From positions 1 to 64,000 of the forward strand of contig LFKV01000007.1 in assembly GCA_001189345.1 (NCBI GenBank): a stretch of 64,000 nucleotides of DNA. Direction: 5' to 3'. The notes under the pieces were generated by a model. That model did no database searches, was not told where the DNA came from, and was given only the letters and a program-made list of their open reading frames with translations. Made by a program: the position numbers and the translations under genes. Position 1 is the first letter of the stretch, and each line of letters opens with the position of its first letter. The stretch is from Candidatus Paraburkholderia kirkii. Lineage in GTDB: Bacteria; Pseudomonadota; Gammaproteobacteria; Burkholderiales; Burkholderiaceae. This document shows, piece by piece, positions 9,869-18,438 of the stretch.

Positions 9869-10966
9869 TTAGGTTGGAGGATTTGCTTGCCGACGAAACT
9901 CGCGCGGCGAGCGGTATTTAAGGGCGCTATGCGGGTGTGACTCGTTATCGTGGTCGAACGCGATGGCCAGATTTTGCAGCGCCGTCCTGGCGTCGGGTTT
10001 CGGCATCCACGAAACGTAATCACGCTTTATCGTTTCGTAATCACGCTTTATCGTTTTAACGAAGCTCTCGGCCATCCCGTTGCTTTGCGGACTTCTGACG
10101 GGTGTCGTTACTGGCTTCAGTCCGATTTTTCGAGAGAACTTCAATGTGTCATCGGCAATGTAGCAGGAACCATCGCCGCTTAACCACTCGACTTCCCTTT
10201 CGGCCTTCAACGCGCCGGTGAAGCGGTTCTCGACGGCTTGAAGCATGACGTCACGCACCATATCGCCAGTGTAACCGCCTGTGCTCGCGGCCCAACTCAT
10301 GGCTTCGCGGTCGCAACAGTCGAGTGCGAAGACGACACGCAATGGGACACCGGCATCGCAGCGGAATTCGAAGCCATCCGAGCACCAGCGCATGTTGCTG
10401 CTATCCACCGCGACCTTGCCGTCATGCCGACGCGTAGACGAGGCGTGCCGAGGGCGATGTTCAAGCAGCAGGCCGTGGCGACGCATCACGCGATACACGC
10501 GCTTTGCATTTACTCGCGGTTGAGCCAGCATGTCCCGGCTTCGCCTCAGCAACGCCCAAGCACCTCGGTATCCATACGTCGGCGCGTCGCCTAACAACTC
10601 ATGAAGTTCGGCGACAAGCGCCGTGTCGTCGAGCACGGGCATCTTGCGCCGGTCGACCCAGTCAGCCGGCCGCTTCGACTTGACTGCGAGATTCGAGCGC
10701 GACACCCCCAGGACTTCACAGACCGTCTTCAACGGTCGTCCCCCGGCAGCAATGGTGAGCGCAGTCAATTTTTTTGTTCGACCATACTCCACTGCTTCAC
10801 GGAGGATTTCTACCTCCATTGTCTTCTTTCCTAGCAATCGCTGCAGCTCGCGAATCTGCTTCATTGCTTCGGCTAGGTCAGATGCCGGCACCACGTGCTC
10901 GCCGGCAGACCACCGATAGGCTCTCGTCCTGATAGAGCTTGCGCCAGCCGAAGACTTGGTTGGCAT
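9869..10966 (-). CDS. IS2-group transposase OrfB, copy 2 (catalytic Asp replaced)
   Basis: An open frame of 365 residues. Residues 30-62 carry the leucine-zipper region that in IS2 belongs to OrfA. The integrase core has Asp197 (WCSDGFEF) and Glu300 (AESFVKT). The second catalytic Asp, 35 residues before the Glu, should be residue 264, but here it is Gly (WLSGDGSCY; copies 1 and 3 have WLSDDGSCY). Residues 311-317 (ETIKRDY) are the duplicated insertion. The protein looks full length but is predicted to lack strand-transfer activity. The run of seven A between the zipper and core lies where IS2 frameshifts. Confidence 0.88.
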   Translation of the reverse strand: MPTKSSAGASSIRTRAYRWSAGEHVVPASDLAEAMKQIRELQRLLGKKTMEVEILREAVEYGRTKKLTALTIAAGGRPLKTVCEVLGVSRSNLAVKSKRPADWVDRRKMPVLDDTALVAELHELLGDAPTYGYRGAWALLRRSRDMLAQPRVNAKRVYRVMRRHGLLLEHRPRHASSTRRHDGKVAVDSSNMRWCSDGFEFRCDAGVPLRVVFALDCCDREAMSWAASTGGYTGDMVRDVMLQAVENRFTGALKAEREVEWLSGDGSCYIADDTLKFSRKIGLKPVTTPVRSPQSNGMAESFVKTIKRDYETIKRDYVSWMPKPDARTALQNLAIAFDHDNESHPHSALKYRSPREFRRQANPPT

Positions 10967-11120
10967 TCACTTGATGTCGGCGAGCGACGCCAGAGACCGT
11001 TGTACCGGGCTCGAAAGTCTCGCGAACTATCGCTAGTTTCTCTTCAATTGAACGCCGGCGGCGCTGCTCCGGCTGGGTCAGAACTTCTAGAGGTTCCACG
11101 TTGTGACTAGGCTTAAACAT
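10878..11120 (-). CDS. IS2-group OrfA (HTH part), copy 2
   Basis: An 80-residue frame with the DNA-binding region of Orf[33 protein letters not shown] and [12 protein letters not shown]. It stops soon after LSVV, whereas in IS2 OrfA continues into the leucine zipper. Here the zipper lies in the OrfB frame, so a single-base difference near the LSVV codons separates the two halves. All three copies share this arrangement. Whether ribosomes shift frame here is unknown. Confidence 0.75.
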   Translation of the reverse strand: MFKPSHNVEPLEVLTQPEQRRRRSIEEKLAIVRETFEPGTTVSGVARRHQVNANQVFGWRKLYQDESLSVVCRRARGAGI

Positions 11121-11167
11121 AGGCAGAAGACTACCTCAAAATTTAAGCGTCACCGCATGTCCGGCTT

Positions 11168-11199
11168 TTGCGGGGGCAAGTCCACGCGCTCGGTACAAT
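11168..11199 (+). promoter_or_regulatory. Possible IS-interrupted or hybrid promoter of serB
   Basis: A good -10 box TACAAT (11194-11199) lies 34 bp ahead of the serB ATG. The IS boundary is at 11184, so any native -35 has been replaced by IS end sequence. The nearest -35-like hexamer in the IS end is TTGCGG at 11168, with a spacing of 20 bp, longer than ideal. IS2 ends are known to create hybrid promoters. Strength here is inference. Confidence 0.45.
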
Positions 11200-11233
11200 G
11201 GTGGTTTCGCGCCTTCTCACGCCTCCGCCCTCG

Positions 11234-12073
11234 ATGAACCTCGTCATTCAAAGCCTCGCCCCGATCTCCGATTCGCACCTGCGGCCGCTCGCCGCGCTCG
11301 CCCGCTCGCGCGAGACGCAGCGCGTCGACGACACGCTCCTGCGTCTCGTCGACGCCGATCCGCTGCAGCGTCCCGACATCGACGCGTACTGCGGCGCGCA
11401 CGCGCTCGACTACGCGTATGTCGAGCCGCAAACCAGGCTCGCCGACTTCGGCCTCGTCGCGATGGACATGGACTTCACGCTCATCACGATCGAATGCATC
11501 GACGAGATCGCGGATTTCTGCGGGCTGAAGGCCGAAGTCGCGGCGATCACCGAAGCGTCGATGCGCGGCGAGATCAAGGACTTCAACGAGAGCCTGACGC
11601 GCCGCGTCGCGCTCCTGAAAGGTCTCGACGCGGTCGCGCTGGAGCGCGTCTACGAGGAACGCCTGAAGCTCTCGCCGGGTGCGGAGCGCATGCTCGAAGG
11701 CGTACGCGCCGCCGGCCTGAAGACGCTGCTCGTGTCGGGCGGCTTCACGTTCTTCACCGAGCGCCTGAAGGCGCGACTCGGCCTCGACTACACGCGCGCG
11801 AACACCCTCGAGATCGTCGACGGCAAGCTGACGGGCAAGGTGGTCGGCGAGATCGTGAATGCGGACGTGAAGGCGTGCACGCTCGTCGAGACCTGCGCGA
11901 AGCTCGGCATCGATCCCGCGCGCGCGATCGCAATGGGCGACGGCTCGAACGATCTCAAGATGATGGCCGAGGCCGGCTTGTCGGTGGCGTTTCGCGCGAA
12001 GCCGGTCGTGCGGCAATCGGCGAGCGTCGCGCTCAATTTCGTCGGGCTCGACGGGTTGCTGCGGATGTTCTGA
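11234..12073 (+). CDS. Phosphoserine phosphatase SerB
   Basis: Performs the last step of serine biosynthesis, O-phosphoserine to serine, in the cytoplasm. It is a HAD-superfamily enzyme of 279 residues. Motif I is DMDFT at residues 78-82, with both catalytic Asp present. The residue after the second Asp is Phe instead of the Ser usual in SerB. CIDEIADF follows. Motif II is LVSGGF and motif III GDGSNDLKM. The N-terminal ACT-like part fits the Burkholderia form. The frame is clean. IS2-group copy 2 ends 50 bp upstream, so expression may be altered. The start ATG has the standard MNLVIQ opening. Confidence 0.93.
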   Translation: MNLVIQSLAPISDSHLRPLAALARSRETQRVDDTLLRLVDADPLQRPDIDAYCGAHALDYAYVEPQTRLADFGLVAMDMDFTLITIECIDEIADFCGLKAEVAAITEASMRGEIKDFNESLTRRVALLKGLDAVALERVYEERLKLSPGAERMLEGVRAAGLKTLLVSGGFTFFTERLKARLGLDYTRANTLEIVDGKLTGKVVGEIVNADVKACTLVETCAKLGIDPARAIAMGDGSNDLKMMAEAGLSVAFRAKPVVRQSASVALNFVGLDGLLRMF

Positions 12074-12081
12074 ATATGACG

Positions 12082-12114
12082 ACGGCGCTCCGCTGAATGA
12101 GGCGCCGTTTTTTT
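12082..12114 (+). terminator. Rho-independent terminator of serB
   Basis: The stem ACGGCGC (12082-12088) pairs with GCGCCGT (12102-12108) and is followed by a run of seven T. It lies just after the serB stop, between the convergent serB and metC genes. Confidence 0.85.
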
Positions 12115-12129
12115 CCGGGTGCGTACCGG

Positions 12130-13329
12130 TCAGCCCAGCGCCTTGACCAGCGCGGCTTCCAGATCCGCGCGCAGGTCCACCTCCGCCTCCAGGCCGATGT
12201 AGAAACGCACGAGCACGCCCGCGTGCGGCCATGGCGAGGCGGTGCGCATCGAGCGCACGTCATAGGGCATCGCGAGGCTATGCGCGCCGCCCCAGCTCCA
12301 GCCGATCGAGAACAGTTCGAGCGCTTCGACAAACGCATCGACCTGCGCGGCGCTGTAGCGGCCGTCGAAAACGATCGAGAACAGGCCGCCCGCGCCGCCC
12401 TCGAAGTCGCGCTCGTAGAACGCATGGCCGGGACAATCCTCCAGCGCGGGGTGGAGCACCGCCGCCACTTCCGGACGCGTCTTGAGCCAGCGCGCGAGCG
12501 CGGACGCCGCGCGGTCGTGCGCCTCGTAGCGCAGCTTCATCGACGGCAGGCTGCGCAGCACGAGGGATGCATCGTCCGCCGAGACGCCGATGCCCAGCCG
12601 CATGCGCGCGCGCTTGAGCTTCTTGTTCAGCTCGATGTCGCGCGTGATGGTCGCGCCCATCAGAATGTCGCTGCCCCCGGACTGATATTTCGTGAGCGCC
12701 TGCACCGAGATGTCCACGCCGTGCTCGAACGGCTTGAACGCGATCCCCGCGGAATACGTGTTGTCGATCGCGGTGACGATGCCCCTCGCACGCGCGACGG
12801 CCGCGATCACCGGAACGTCCTGAATTTCCATCGTGACCGAGCCGGGCGCTTCGAGCCAGATGAGCTTCGTGTTGGGACGGATCGAATCGGCGATGCGAGC
12901 GCCGATCATCGGATCGTAGTAAGTCACCTCGAGCCCGAAATCGGCGGCGAGCCAGTCCGCATGCTCGCGGTTCGGCGAATAGGCGTTGTCGGGCACGAGG
13001 ACGTGGTCGCCCGCCTTGACGATGCCGAAGTAGACGTTGGAAATCGCCGCGAGCCCGGACGACTGTAACAGCGCGTGCGCGCCGCCTTCGATCGCGGCGA
13101 GACGCTGCGCGAGCGCGATCGTCGTCGGCGTGCCGTGCAGGCCATAGCACCATTTCGAATCGTCGCTCCAGACGAGCGAGCGCATCGTTGCGAGATCGGG
13201 GAACACGACCGTCGAGGCCCGCGCGACCGGCACCGAGAACGACTCGAAGCCGGGCGTGATGCGATCCTCCGGCTGCACGATACGGGTTTGCAGGTCGCGT
13301 TCGGGGACGTTGTTGCTGGAATCGGTCAT
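12130..13329 (-). CDS. Cystathionine beta-lyase
   Basis: A PLP enzyme that cleaves cystathionine to homocysteine, pyruvate and ammonia in methionine biosynthesis. The 399-residue frame is intact. Features of the Cys/Met metabolism family are YGLHGTPT, a substrate-binding segment SGLAAISNVYFG, IDNTYSAG and the PLP-lysine segment ALTKYQSGGSD (Lys214). The ending SIGWSWGGAHSLAMPY is typical of MetC. The start MTDSSNN at 13329 is preferred over ATG 13344, which would add five residues. The preceding lipoprotein gene ends at 13326, overlapping this start. Confidence 0.92.
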   Translation of the reverse strand: MTDSSNNVPERDLQTRIVQPEDRITPGFESFSVPVARASTVVFPDLATMRSLVWSDDSKWCYGLHGTPTTIALAQRLAAIEGGAHALLQSSGLAAISNVYFGIVKAGDHVLVPDNAYSPNREHADWLAADFGLEVTYYDPMIGARIADSIRPNTKLIWLEAPGSVTMEIQDVPVIAAVARARGIVTAIDNTYSAGIAFKPFEHGVDISVQALTKYQSGGSDILMGATITRDIELNKKLKRARMRLGIGVSADDASLVLRSLPSMKLRYEAHDRAASALARWLKTRPEVAAVLHPALEDCPGHAFYERDFEGGAGGLFSIVFDGRYSAAQVDAFVEALELFSIGWSWGGAHSLAMPYDVRSMRTASPWPHAGVLVRFYIGLEAEVDLRADLEAALVKALG

Positions 13330-14069
13330 GGCGTCGAGGTGCATCGAGGTAAGGAAAGGCTGCCGCCGGATCGGCCGGCGGCGTGAAAGCGAGACGGGCT
13401 ATTCGCCGATGATGACGTTGCTGGTGCCGCCGACGGCATTGCGCGGCGGCGGAAGCGCGCCGGCTCCAGCGACGGCGCGGGCGGCGCCTTCGCCGTGCCG
13501 GTGGCCGGGCGTCGCGGGCGCCCGGGCAGCGGGGGCAGCTTCGCGCCCGCGACCGCGGGGTGCAGATCGAACGGCTGCGCGTTTGAATCGTCCGGGTCCA
13601 TGCGCTCGCCCGACACGCTGCCGTCCGCCGCGAACTTGCCAACCCAGTTGCCCGTGATGTGCGTGCCGTCGTTCGACTCCTCGATTTCGAGCGTGTCGCC
13701 GTCGCGGTCGCCCGCGACGAGAATCACGCTGGGGTTGCCGACGAAGCGGTATTCGCCGTGCACGCCGGAAGGCTTGTCGGTCTTGGCGCCCAGCTTCATC
13801 TCGATCTGCCTGTCGCCGAGCGTGCCGACATAGCGCGGAAAACGCGCGTACTCCGGGTTCGGCGTGAGCGGCTTCTGCGGCGGCAGTGCGAGTTCCCTGA
13901 TCGCCGCCTCCGCGCCGTGCGCGTCCCTGCCGGCCGGCTCGCGCTCACTGGCCGGGATCACGCCGGAGGTCTGAGCCGGCATCGGCGAGTTGCAGGCGGC
14001 AAGCGCGAGCAGCGCGGTCGAGATCGTCAAGGCCGCGGCGAGACGCGGCCCTTTCATGCTATGGATCAT
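13326..14069 (-). CDS. Putative lipoprotein, possibly frameshifted near its 3' end
   Basis: A secreted protein with a lipoprotein signal peptide ending in LLALAACNS, so Cys26 would be lipidated. The conserved-looking core is YVGTLGDRQIEMKLGAKTDK, GEYRFVGNPSVILVAGDRDG and THITGNWVGKFAADGSVSGE. I do not recognise a named domain. The last 60 residues are Pro/Arg/Ala-rich and look like a shifted frame. A plausible native tail GGTSNVIIGE lies in another frame with a stop at 13398, suggesting a small indel around 13440-13500. The ATG at 14069 has AAGGA seven bases upstream. Confidence 0.6.
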   Translation of the reverse strand: MIHSMKGPRLAAALTISTALLALAACNSPMPAQTSGVIPASEREPAGRDAHGAEAAIRELALPPQKPLTPNPEYARFPRYVGTLGDRQIEMKLGAKTDKPSGVHGEYRFVGNPSVILVAGDRDGDTLEIEESNDGTHITGNWVGKFAADGSVSGERMDPDDSNAQPFDLHPAVAGAKLPPLPGRPRRPATGTAKAPPAPSLEPARFRRRAMPSAAPATSSSANSPSRFHAAGRSGGSLSLPRCTSTP

Positions 14070-14093
14070 CCTTCGTTCCTTCGAATACGGGCA

Positions 14094-15281
14094 TCAGACA
14101 CGCTCGAAGATCGCCGCGATGCCCTGCCCGCCGCCGATGCACTCGTCACGAGCGCGTAGCGCCCGCCGATCCGCTGCAGCTCGTACAGCGCCTTCACGGT
14201 GATGAGCGCGCCGGTCGCGCCGATCGGATTGCCGAACGAAATGCCCGAGCCGTTCGGATTGACCTTCGCGGGATCGAGCTTCAGTTCCTGCGAAACGGCG
14301 CAGGCCTGCGCGGCGAATGCCTCGTTCGCTTCGATCACGTCGAGATCGGCGACGGTCAGGCCCGCGCGCTCCAGCACCTTCTGCGCCGCGGGAATCGGCC
14401 CGATGCCCATGATCTTCGGATCGACGCCCGCATGCGCATAGGCAACGCGGCGCGCGAGCGGTTGCGCGCCGCGTTTCTCCGCGACGCCGCGCTCCATCAG
14501 CACGACGGCCGCCGCCGCGTCGTTGATGCCCGACGCGTTGCCCGCCGTCACCGTGCCGTTCTCCTTCGCGAAGACCGGCTTGAGCTTGGCGAAGTCCTCG
14601 GCCGTGGCGTTCATGCGCACGTGCTCGTCGCGCTCGAACACGGTGTCGCCCTTCTTCGATGCGAGCGAGCGTGATCGGCAGAATCTGCGCCTTGAAGTAG
14701 CCGGCCTCGATGGCCTTCGCCGCACGCCGGTGCGATTCGAGCGCGAGCGCGTCCTGCATCTCGCGCGTGATGCCGAATTTCTGCGCGACGTTCTCGGCCG
14801 TCACGCCCATGTGGATCCTATCGAACGGATAGTTCAGCGCGCCGACCATCATGTCGACCACGCGCGCATCGCCCATGCGCTGGCCGAAACTTGCCGCGGG
14901 CATGATGTAGGGCGCGCGGCTCATGCTCTCCGCGCCGTCGCCGATGGCGATATCCGCATCGCCGAGCAGAATGGCTTGCGACGCCGACACGATCGCCTGC
15001 AGGCCCGAGCCGCACAGGCGGTTCACCGTGAGCGCGGGCGCGTGCTGCGCGACGCCGCCGTCGAGCGCCGCGACGCGGGCGAGGTACATGTCGCGCGGCT
15101 CGGTCTGGATCACGTTGCCGAACACGACATGACCGACCTCGTCGCCTGCGACGCTGGCGCGCGAAAGCGCCTCGCGCACGACGCGCGCGCCGAGATCGCT
15201 CGGGGCGAAATCCTTGAGCGAGCCGCCGAAATCGCCGATTGCCGTGCGCATGCCGCTTACCACCACCACTTCACGCTGCAT
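14094..15281 (-). pseudogene. Acetyl-CoA acetyltransferase-type thiolase, frameshifted
   Basis: Thiolases condense or cleave acyl-CoA units (PHA precursor supply or beta-oxidation). MQREVVVVSGMRTAIGDFGG and the nucleophile segment LTVNRLCGSGLQ are in the first frame. The frame shifts near 14650, after ILPI, and FERDEHVRMNAT, NASGINDAAAAVVLM and IEANEAFAAQ continue in a second. A third shift near 14145 leads to CIGGGQGIAAIFERV. The conserved GHP motif reads GNPIGATG, so the catalytic His is Asn, an extra inactivating change. Paralogue of the intact phaA at 19855. Confidence 0.88.
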
Positions 15282-15335
15282 GTTGTCGTCTCCGCTGGAT
15301 GTGTTCGTTCGTGGGTTCGCCCGATCGTCGGCGCG

Positions 15336-16229
15336 TCATTCCGCGAGCGCGCGCTCGACCGTAGCCTTGTCCGGAATCGGCGCGACCGCGACGTTCGCGT
15401 AGCGCGCGGCGGCGAAAGGATCGTCGCCCGCGACGATGCGCGCGATGAACGCGCCGCCGAAGCAGTCGCCGACGCCGGTGGCGTCGACCGCCTTGACGAC
15501 GCGGCCCGGTACGACGCGCCGCTCGTCGGGCGTCGCAACGTATGCGCCTTCCTTGCCGAGCTTCAACGCGACGACCTTCGGGCCGAGCGCGAGCAGCGCA
15601 TCGACGATGGCGTCCTTGTCGTCGTGACTCGTGAGCAGCGTGACGTCGTCCCAGCTCGGCAGGCAGATGTCCGTCGCACGGATGGCCTCGAGCATCACTG
15701 CCCGTACGCGCGCGAGCGGCCACAGCTTGAGGCGCAGGTTCGTGTCGAAACTGACCTTCACGCCGTGCGTGCGCGCATGATCGATCGCGGCGAGCGCGGC
15801 ATCGCATGCCGACACGCCGATCGCGAGACTGATGCCGGACAGATGCACGGCCTTCGCCGCGGCGATCGCATCGAGCGGCAGGTGCGACGGCGCGTAGCGG
15901 CTCGCCGCCGAGCCCGCCGGCAGGTAATCGAAGCGATGCCCGTTCTCGCCGTGCGAGACGAAGTAGACGCCCGTGGGCGCGTCGTGATCCACGCGCACCG
16001 TGGACGTGTCTACGTTTTCCGCGCGCCACAGATCGAGCAGCAATTGCCCGAAGTGATCGTTGCCGACCGCGGACACGAAACCCGTCGACGCGCCCTGGCG
16101 CGAGGCCGCGATCAGGAAGTTGGAGACGTCGCCGCCGAAGGCTTGCAGATAGTTCGGTTGATCGCGCGTCGACTGGTTGAACTCGATCATGGCCTCACCG
16201 AGCGCGAGAACGTGCGGTGTCTGCGGCAT
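15336..16229 (-). CDS. PfkB-family sugar kinase, probably 2-dehydro-3-deoxygluconate kinase
   Basis: An ATP-dependent kinase of the ribokinase/PfkB fold, which would phosphorylate KDG in hexuronate or gluconate breakdown. LALGEAMIEFNQ, the Gly pair AFGGDVSNFLIAASR, TGVYFVS and SFDTNLRLKLW support this. The second PfkB signature reads DATGVGDCFGGAF, with Val where GAGD is nearly invariant, although the catalytic Asp is kept. After ARYANVA the protein jumps directly to VAPIPDKATVERAL. Relatives have about ten more residues there, suggesting an in-frame deletion. It lies 3 bp downstream of rimO, so cotranscription is likely. Activity is doubtful. Confidence 0.75.
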   Translation of the reverse strand: MPQTPHVLALGEAMIEFNQSTRDQPNYLQAFGGDVSNFLIAASRQGASTGFVSAVGNDHFGQLLLDLWRAENVDTSTVRVDHDAPTGVYFVSHGENGHRFDYLPAGSAASRYAPSHLPLDAIAAAKAVHLSGISLAIGVSACDAALAAIDHARTHGVKVSFDTNLRLKLWPLARVRAVMLEAIRATDICLPSWDDVTLLTSHDDKDAIVDALLALGPKVVALKLGKEGAYVATPDERRVVPGRVVKAVDATGVGDCFGGAFIARIVAGDDPFAAARYANVAVAPIPDKATVERALAE

Positions 16230-16232
16230 GCG

Positions 16233-17663
16233 TTACACCTCGCCCCAAAGATCATGGCCGTCCGCGCCGGTGATTTTCACCGAAACGAAGTCGCCGGCCT
16301 TGTAGCGCTTCAATGTCTTGGTTGCCGGCGCGATGTACACGACGCCGTCGATTTCCGGCGCATCCGCTGCCGTGCGGCCGACACCCCCGTCCGTGCTCAC
16401 TTCGTCGACGAGCACCTTGAGCGTCTTGCCGACCTTCTTCTTCATGCGCCTGGCCGACAGCGCCTCGGCCAGCTCCATGAAACGCGCGCGGCGCTCCTCG
16501 CGCACTTCGTCGGGCAGCGCGCCGTCGAGCTCGTTCGCCGTGGCGCCTTCGACCGGCGAATACGCGAAGCAGCCGACGCGGTCCAGATCCGCTTCCCGGA
16601 TAAAATCGAGCAGCGTTTCGAAGTGCGCTTCGGTCTCGCCCGGGAAACCTGCGATGAACGTGCTGCGGATCGTCAGATCCGGACAGATCTCGCGCCATGC
16701 CTTGACGCGCTCGAGCACTTTCTCGGCGTTGGCCGGGCGCTTCATGCGCTTGAGCACGTCTGGATGCGCGTGCTGGAACGGCACGTCGAGATACGGCAGG
16801 ACGTGGCCTCTGAGCGGACCTTCGGCCATCATCGGGATGACTTCGTCGACGCTCGGATACGGATAGACGTAATGCAGGCGCACCCATGCGCCGTATTGCG
16901 CGGCGAGCTCGCCGAGTGCGCCGACGAGATCGGTCATGCGCGTCTTGAGCGGCTTGCCGTTCCAGAAGCCGGTGTGGTATTTTACGTTGACGCCGTACGC
17001 GCTCGTGTCCTGCGAGATGACGAGCAGCTCCTTCACGCCGGACTTGAAGAGATTCTCGGCCTCGAGCATGACTTCCGCGACGGGGCGGGAGACGAGGTCG
17101 CCGCGCATCGACGGAATGATGCAGAACGTGCAGCGATGGTTGCACCCTTCGGAAATCTTCAGGTAGGCGTAGTGGCACGGCGTGAGCTTGATGCCCGCCG
17201 GCGGCACGAGATCGACGAACGGATCGTGCGGCTTCGGCAGGTGCGCGTGCACGGCGTTCATCACTTCGTTGGCCGCGTGCGGACCGGTCACGGCGAGCAC
17301 CTTGGGATGCACTTCCTCGATGAGGCTCGTGCCGCTCGCGCTCTTCTTCGCGCCGAGGCAGCCGGTGACGATGACCTTGCCGTTTTCGGAGAGCGCCTCG
17401 CCGATGGCGTCGAGACTTTCCTGCACGGCCTCGTCGATGAAGCCGCAGGTGTTGACGACGACGAGATCCGCGCCGTTGTAGGTGCCGGAAATTTCGTAAC
17501 CTTCGGCGCGCAATTGGGTCATGATCTGCTCGGAGTCGACGAGGGCCTTCGGGCACCCGAGGGACACTATGCCGATTTTGGGCGCGGAGGTCGTCGTGGC
17601 GGTTGAATCCAAGGAGTTTTTCACGGGGAAAGACGGTGTTGTGGGCGCCTTGCGGAGAACCAA
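16233..17663 (-). CDS. Ribosomal protein S12 methylthiotransferase RimO
   Basis: A radical-SAM enzyme that adds a methylthio group to the conserved Asp of ribosomal protein S12. The 476-residue frame is intact. The N-terminal UPF0004 domain has [24 protein letters not shown] and VTGCLGAKK, which supply the three Cys of the auxiliary cluster. The radical-SAM motif is CNHRCTFC, followed by GDLVSRP, and a C-terminal TRAM domain follows. An N-terminal extension of about 28 residues precedes KIGIVSLG, so the true start could be internal. This clean long gene contrasts with its degraded neighbours. Confidence 0.95.
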   Translation of the reverse strand: MVLRKAPTTPSFPVKNSLDSTATTTSAPKIGIVSLGCPKALVDSEQIMTQLRAEGYEISGTYNGADLVVVNTCGFIDEAVQESLDAIGEALSENGKVIVTGCLGAKKSASGTSLIEEVHPKVLAVTGPHAANEVMNAVHAHLPKPHDPFVDLVPPAGIKLTPCHYAYLKISEGCNHRCTFCIIPSMRGDLVSRPVAEVMLEAENLFKSGVKELLVISQDTSAYGVNVKYHTGFWNGKPLKTRMTDLVGALGELAAQYGAWVRLHYVYPYPSVDEVIPMMAEGPLRGHVLPYLDVPFQHAHPDVLKRMKRPANAEKVLERVKAWREICPDLTIRSTFIAGFPGETEAHFETLLDFIREADLDRVGCFAYSPVEGATANELDGALPDEVREERRARFMELAEALSARRMKKKVGKTLKVLVDEVSTDGGVGRTAADAPEIDGVVYIAPATKTLKRYKAGDFVSVKITGADGHDLWGEV

Positions 17664-17765
17664 GGCGAATCTACTATTTTACCCCGGAGCGTCGACAGGG
17701 CGGTCCGGCGCACTCCAACGCCGTCACTTCGCGCCGCCGGCCGGCGTCGACGCACGGTGCGATCA

Positions 17766-18128
17766 TCATGTGGCGCCGATCAGCACGTCCGCGGGAATGC
17801 GCAAACCTTCATGCAGACGGCGAATCATCGCGAGACTCAGCGCGCGCTTGCCCGCAAGCACCTCATAAACGCGATTCGTATTGCCGATGTACGGCTGCAT
17901 GTCCGGCACCGTAAGGCCCGCCTGCTCCATACGGAACTTGATAGCCTCGATCGGACTCGGCGCCTTGAGCGGGAAGTGCTCCGCTTCGTACCGCTCGATC
18001 AGAATCGACAGGATGTCCAGCGCCTCGCCTTCGGGCGTGTCGGACGCCGGATCGGCCTCGACGAGCGCGGATACTGCCGCGAGCGCGACGTCATAGTCCG
18101 CTTCAGTTCGAATCGGGTGAATTTCCAT
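17766..18128 (-). CDS. HigA-type antitoxin (XRE family)
   Basis: The antitoxin of a HigBA-type toxin-antitoxin pair. It binds the toxin and represses the operon through an HTH domain. At 120 residues it starts MEIHPIRTEADYDVALAAV and includes GEALDILSILIERYE, SPIEAIKFRMEQAGL and the HTH part GNTNRVYEVLAGKRALS, all features of this family. It lies 4 bp after the toxin gene, in the toxin-first order typical of higBA. The frame extends upstream into the toxin gene, but the ATG at 18128 matches the family start. Intact. Confidence 0.9.
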   Translation of the reverse strand: MEIHPIRTEADYDVALAAVSALVEADPASDTPEGEALDILSILIERYEAEHFPLKAPSPIEAIKFRMEQAGLTVPDMQPYIGNTNRVYEVLAGKRALSLAMIRRLHEGLRIPADVLIGAT

Positions 18129-18132
18129 TCTC

Positions 18133-18438
18133 CTACTCCATTTCGACGGTGGCGGCATCGACCTTGTCGTATTCGGCATGCGTTCCGACAAACTTGATGT
18201 ATACGACGCCGACCTGATAGGCCACGGCCACGATGAGTCGGAATTCATTGCCCCTGATGTTGAACACAACGCGGTTACGCCCAACGAAACTCGCGGAGGC
18301 ATATTGATTCCTGATGTCCTGAGGCGTACTCCAGACCGCCTTGGCCGCTTCCGAGTACCACGCCAGTAGCACTTGTTCGGCTTTAACGTGCTTCTGAATG
18401 AAGGTGAGCATGAAGGTGAGCAGCGCTTTCTTGATCAT
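18133..18438 (-). CDS. HigB-type mRNA interferase toxin
   Basis: A RelE-like endoribonuclease that cleaves mRNA on the ribosome. The family core is KAEQVLLAWYSEAAKAVW, FVGRNRVVFNIRGNEFRL and YIKFVGTHAEYDKVDA. A 12-bp duplication (18398-18421) inserts four residues (MLTF) near the N terminus, in frame, giving 101 residues instead of about 97. The same frame runs upstream without a stop into phaR codons (NPEVWSQFMNMQA), so the cassette joins phaR in frame. The ATG at 18438 is the likely start. Whether the enlarged N terminus keeps toxin activity is open. Confidence 0.82.
   Translation of the reverse strand: MIKKALLTFMLTFIQKHVKAEQVLLAWYSEAAKAVWSTPQDIRNQYASASFVGRNRVVFNIRGNEFRLIVAVAYQVGVVYIKFVGTHAEYDKVDAATVEME
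18398..18421. repeat. 12-bp perfect tandem duplication in higB
   Basis: ATGAAGGTGAGC is repeated twice in succession. It is in frame and adds four residues at the toxin N terminus. Confidence 0.8.

Larger units (their letters stand above)
9832..11184 (-). mobile_element. IS3-family (IS2 group) insertion sequence, copy 2
   Basis: A full-length copy of 1353 bp. The left end TGGACTTGCCCCCGCATAAC and the right end, read inwards as TGGACTTGCCCCCGCAAAAG, form imperfect terminal inverted repeats of about 30 bp. The flanking pentamers (AATAT left, CGCGC right) do not match. On the left is a kinase fragment and on the right the serB leader. With no target duplication and unrelated flanks, this copy probably sits at a recombination breakpoint rather than a simple insertion. 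Confidence 0.92.

Noticed and set aside
9827-11190. Target-site duplication around IS copy 2
   Set aside because: The flanking pentamers AATAT and CGCGC do not match.
14523-17606. A very long open frame (over 1000 codons) on the plus strand opposite thiolase, sugar kinase and rimO
   Set aside because: It is antisense to clear conserved genes, Arg/Ala-rich and without motifs; long antisense frames are expected in high-GC DNA.
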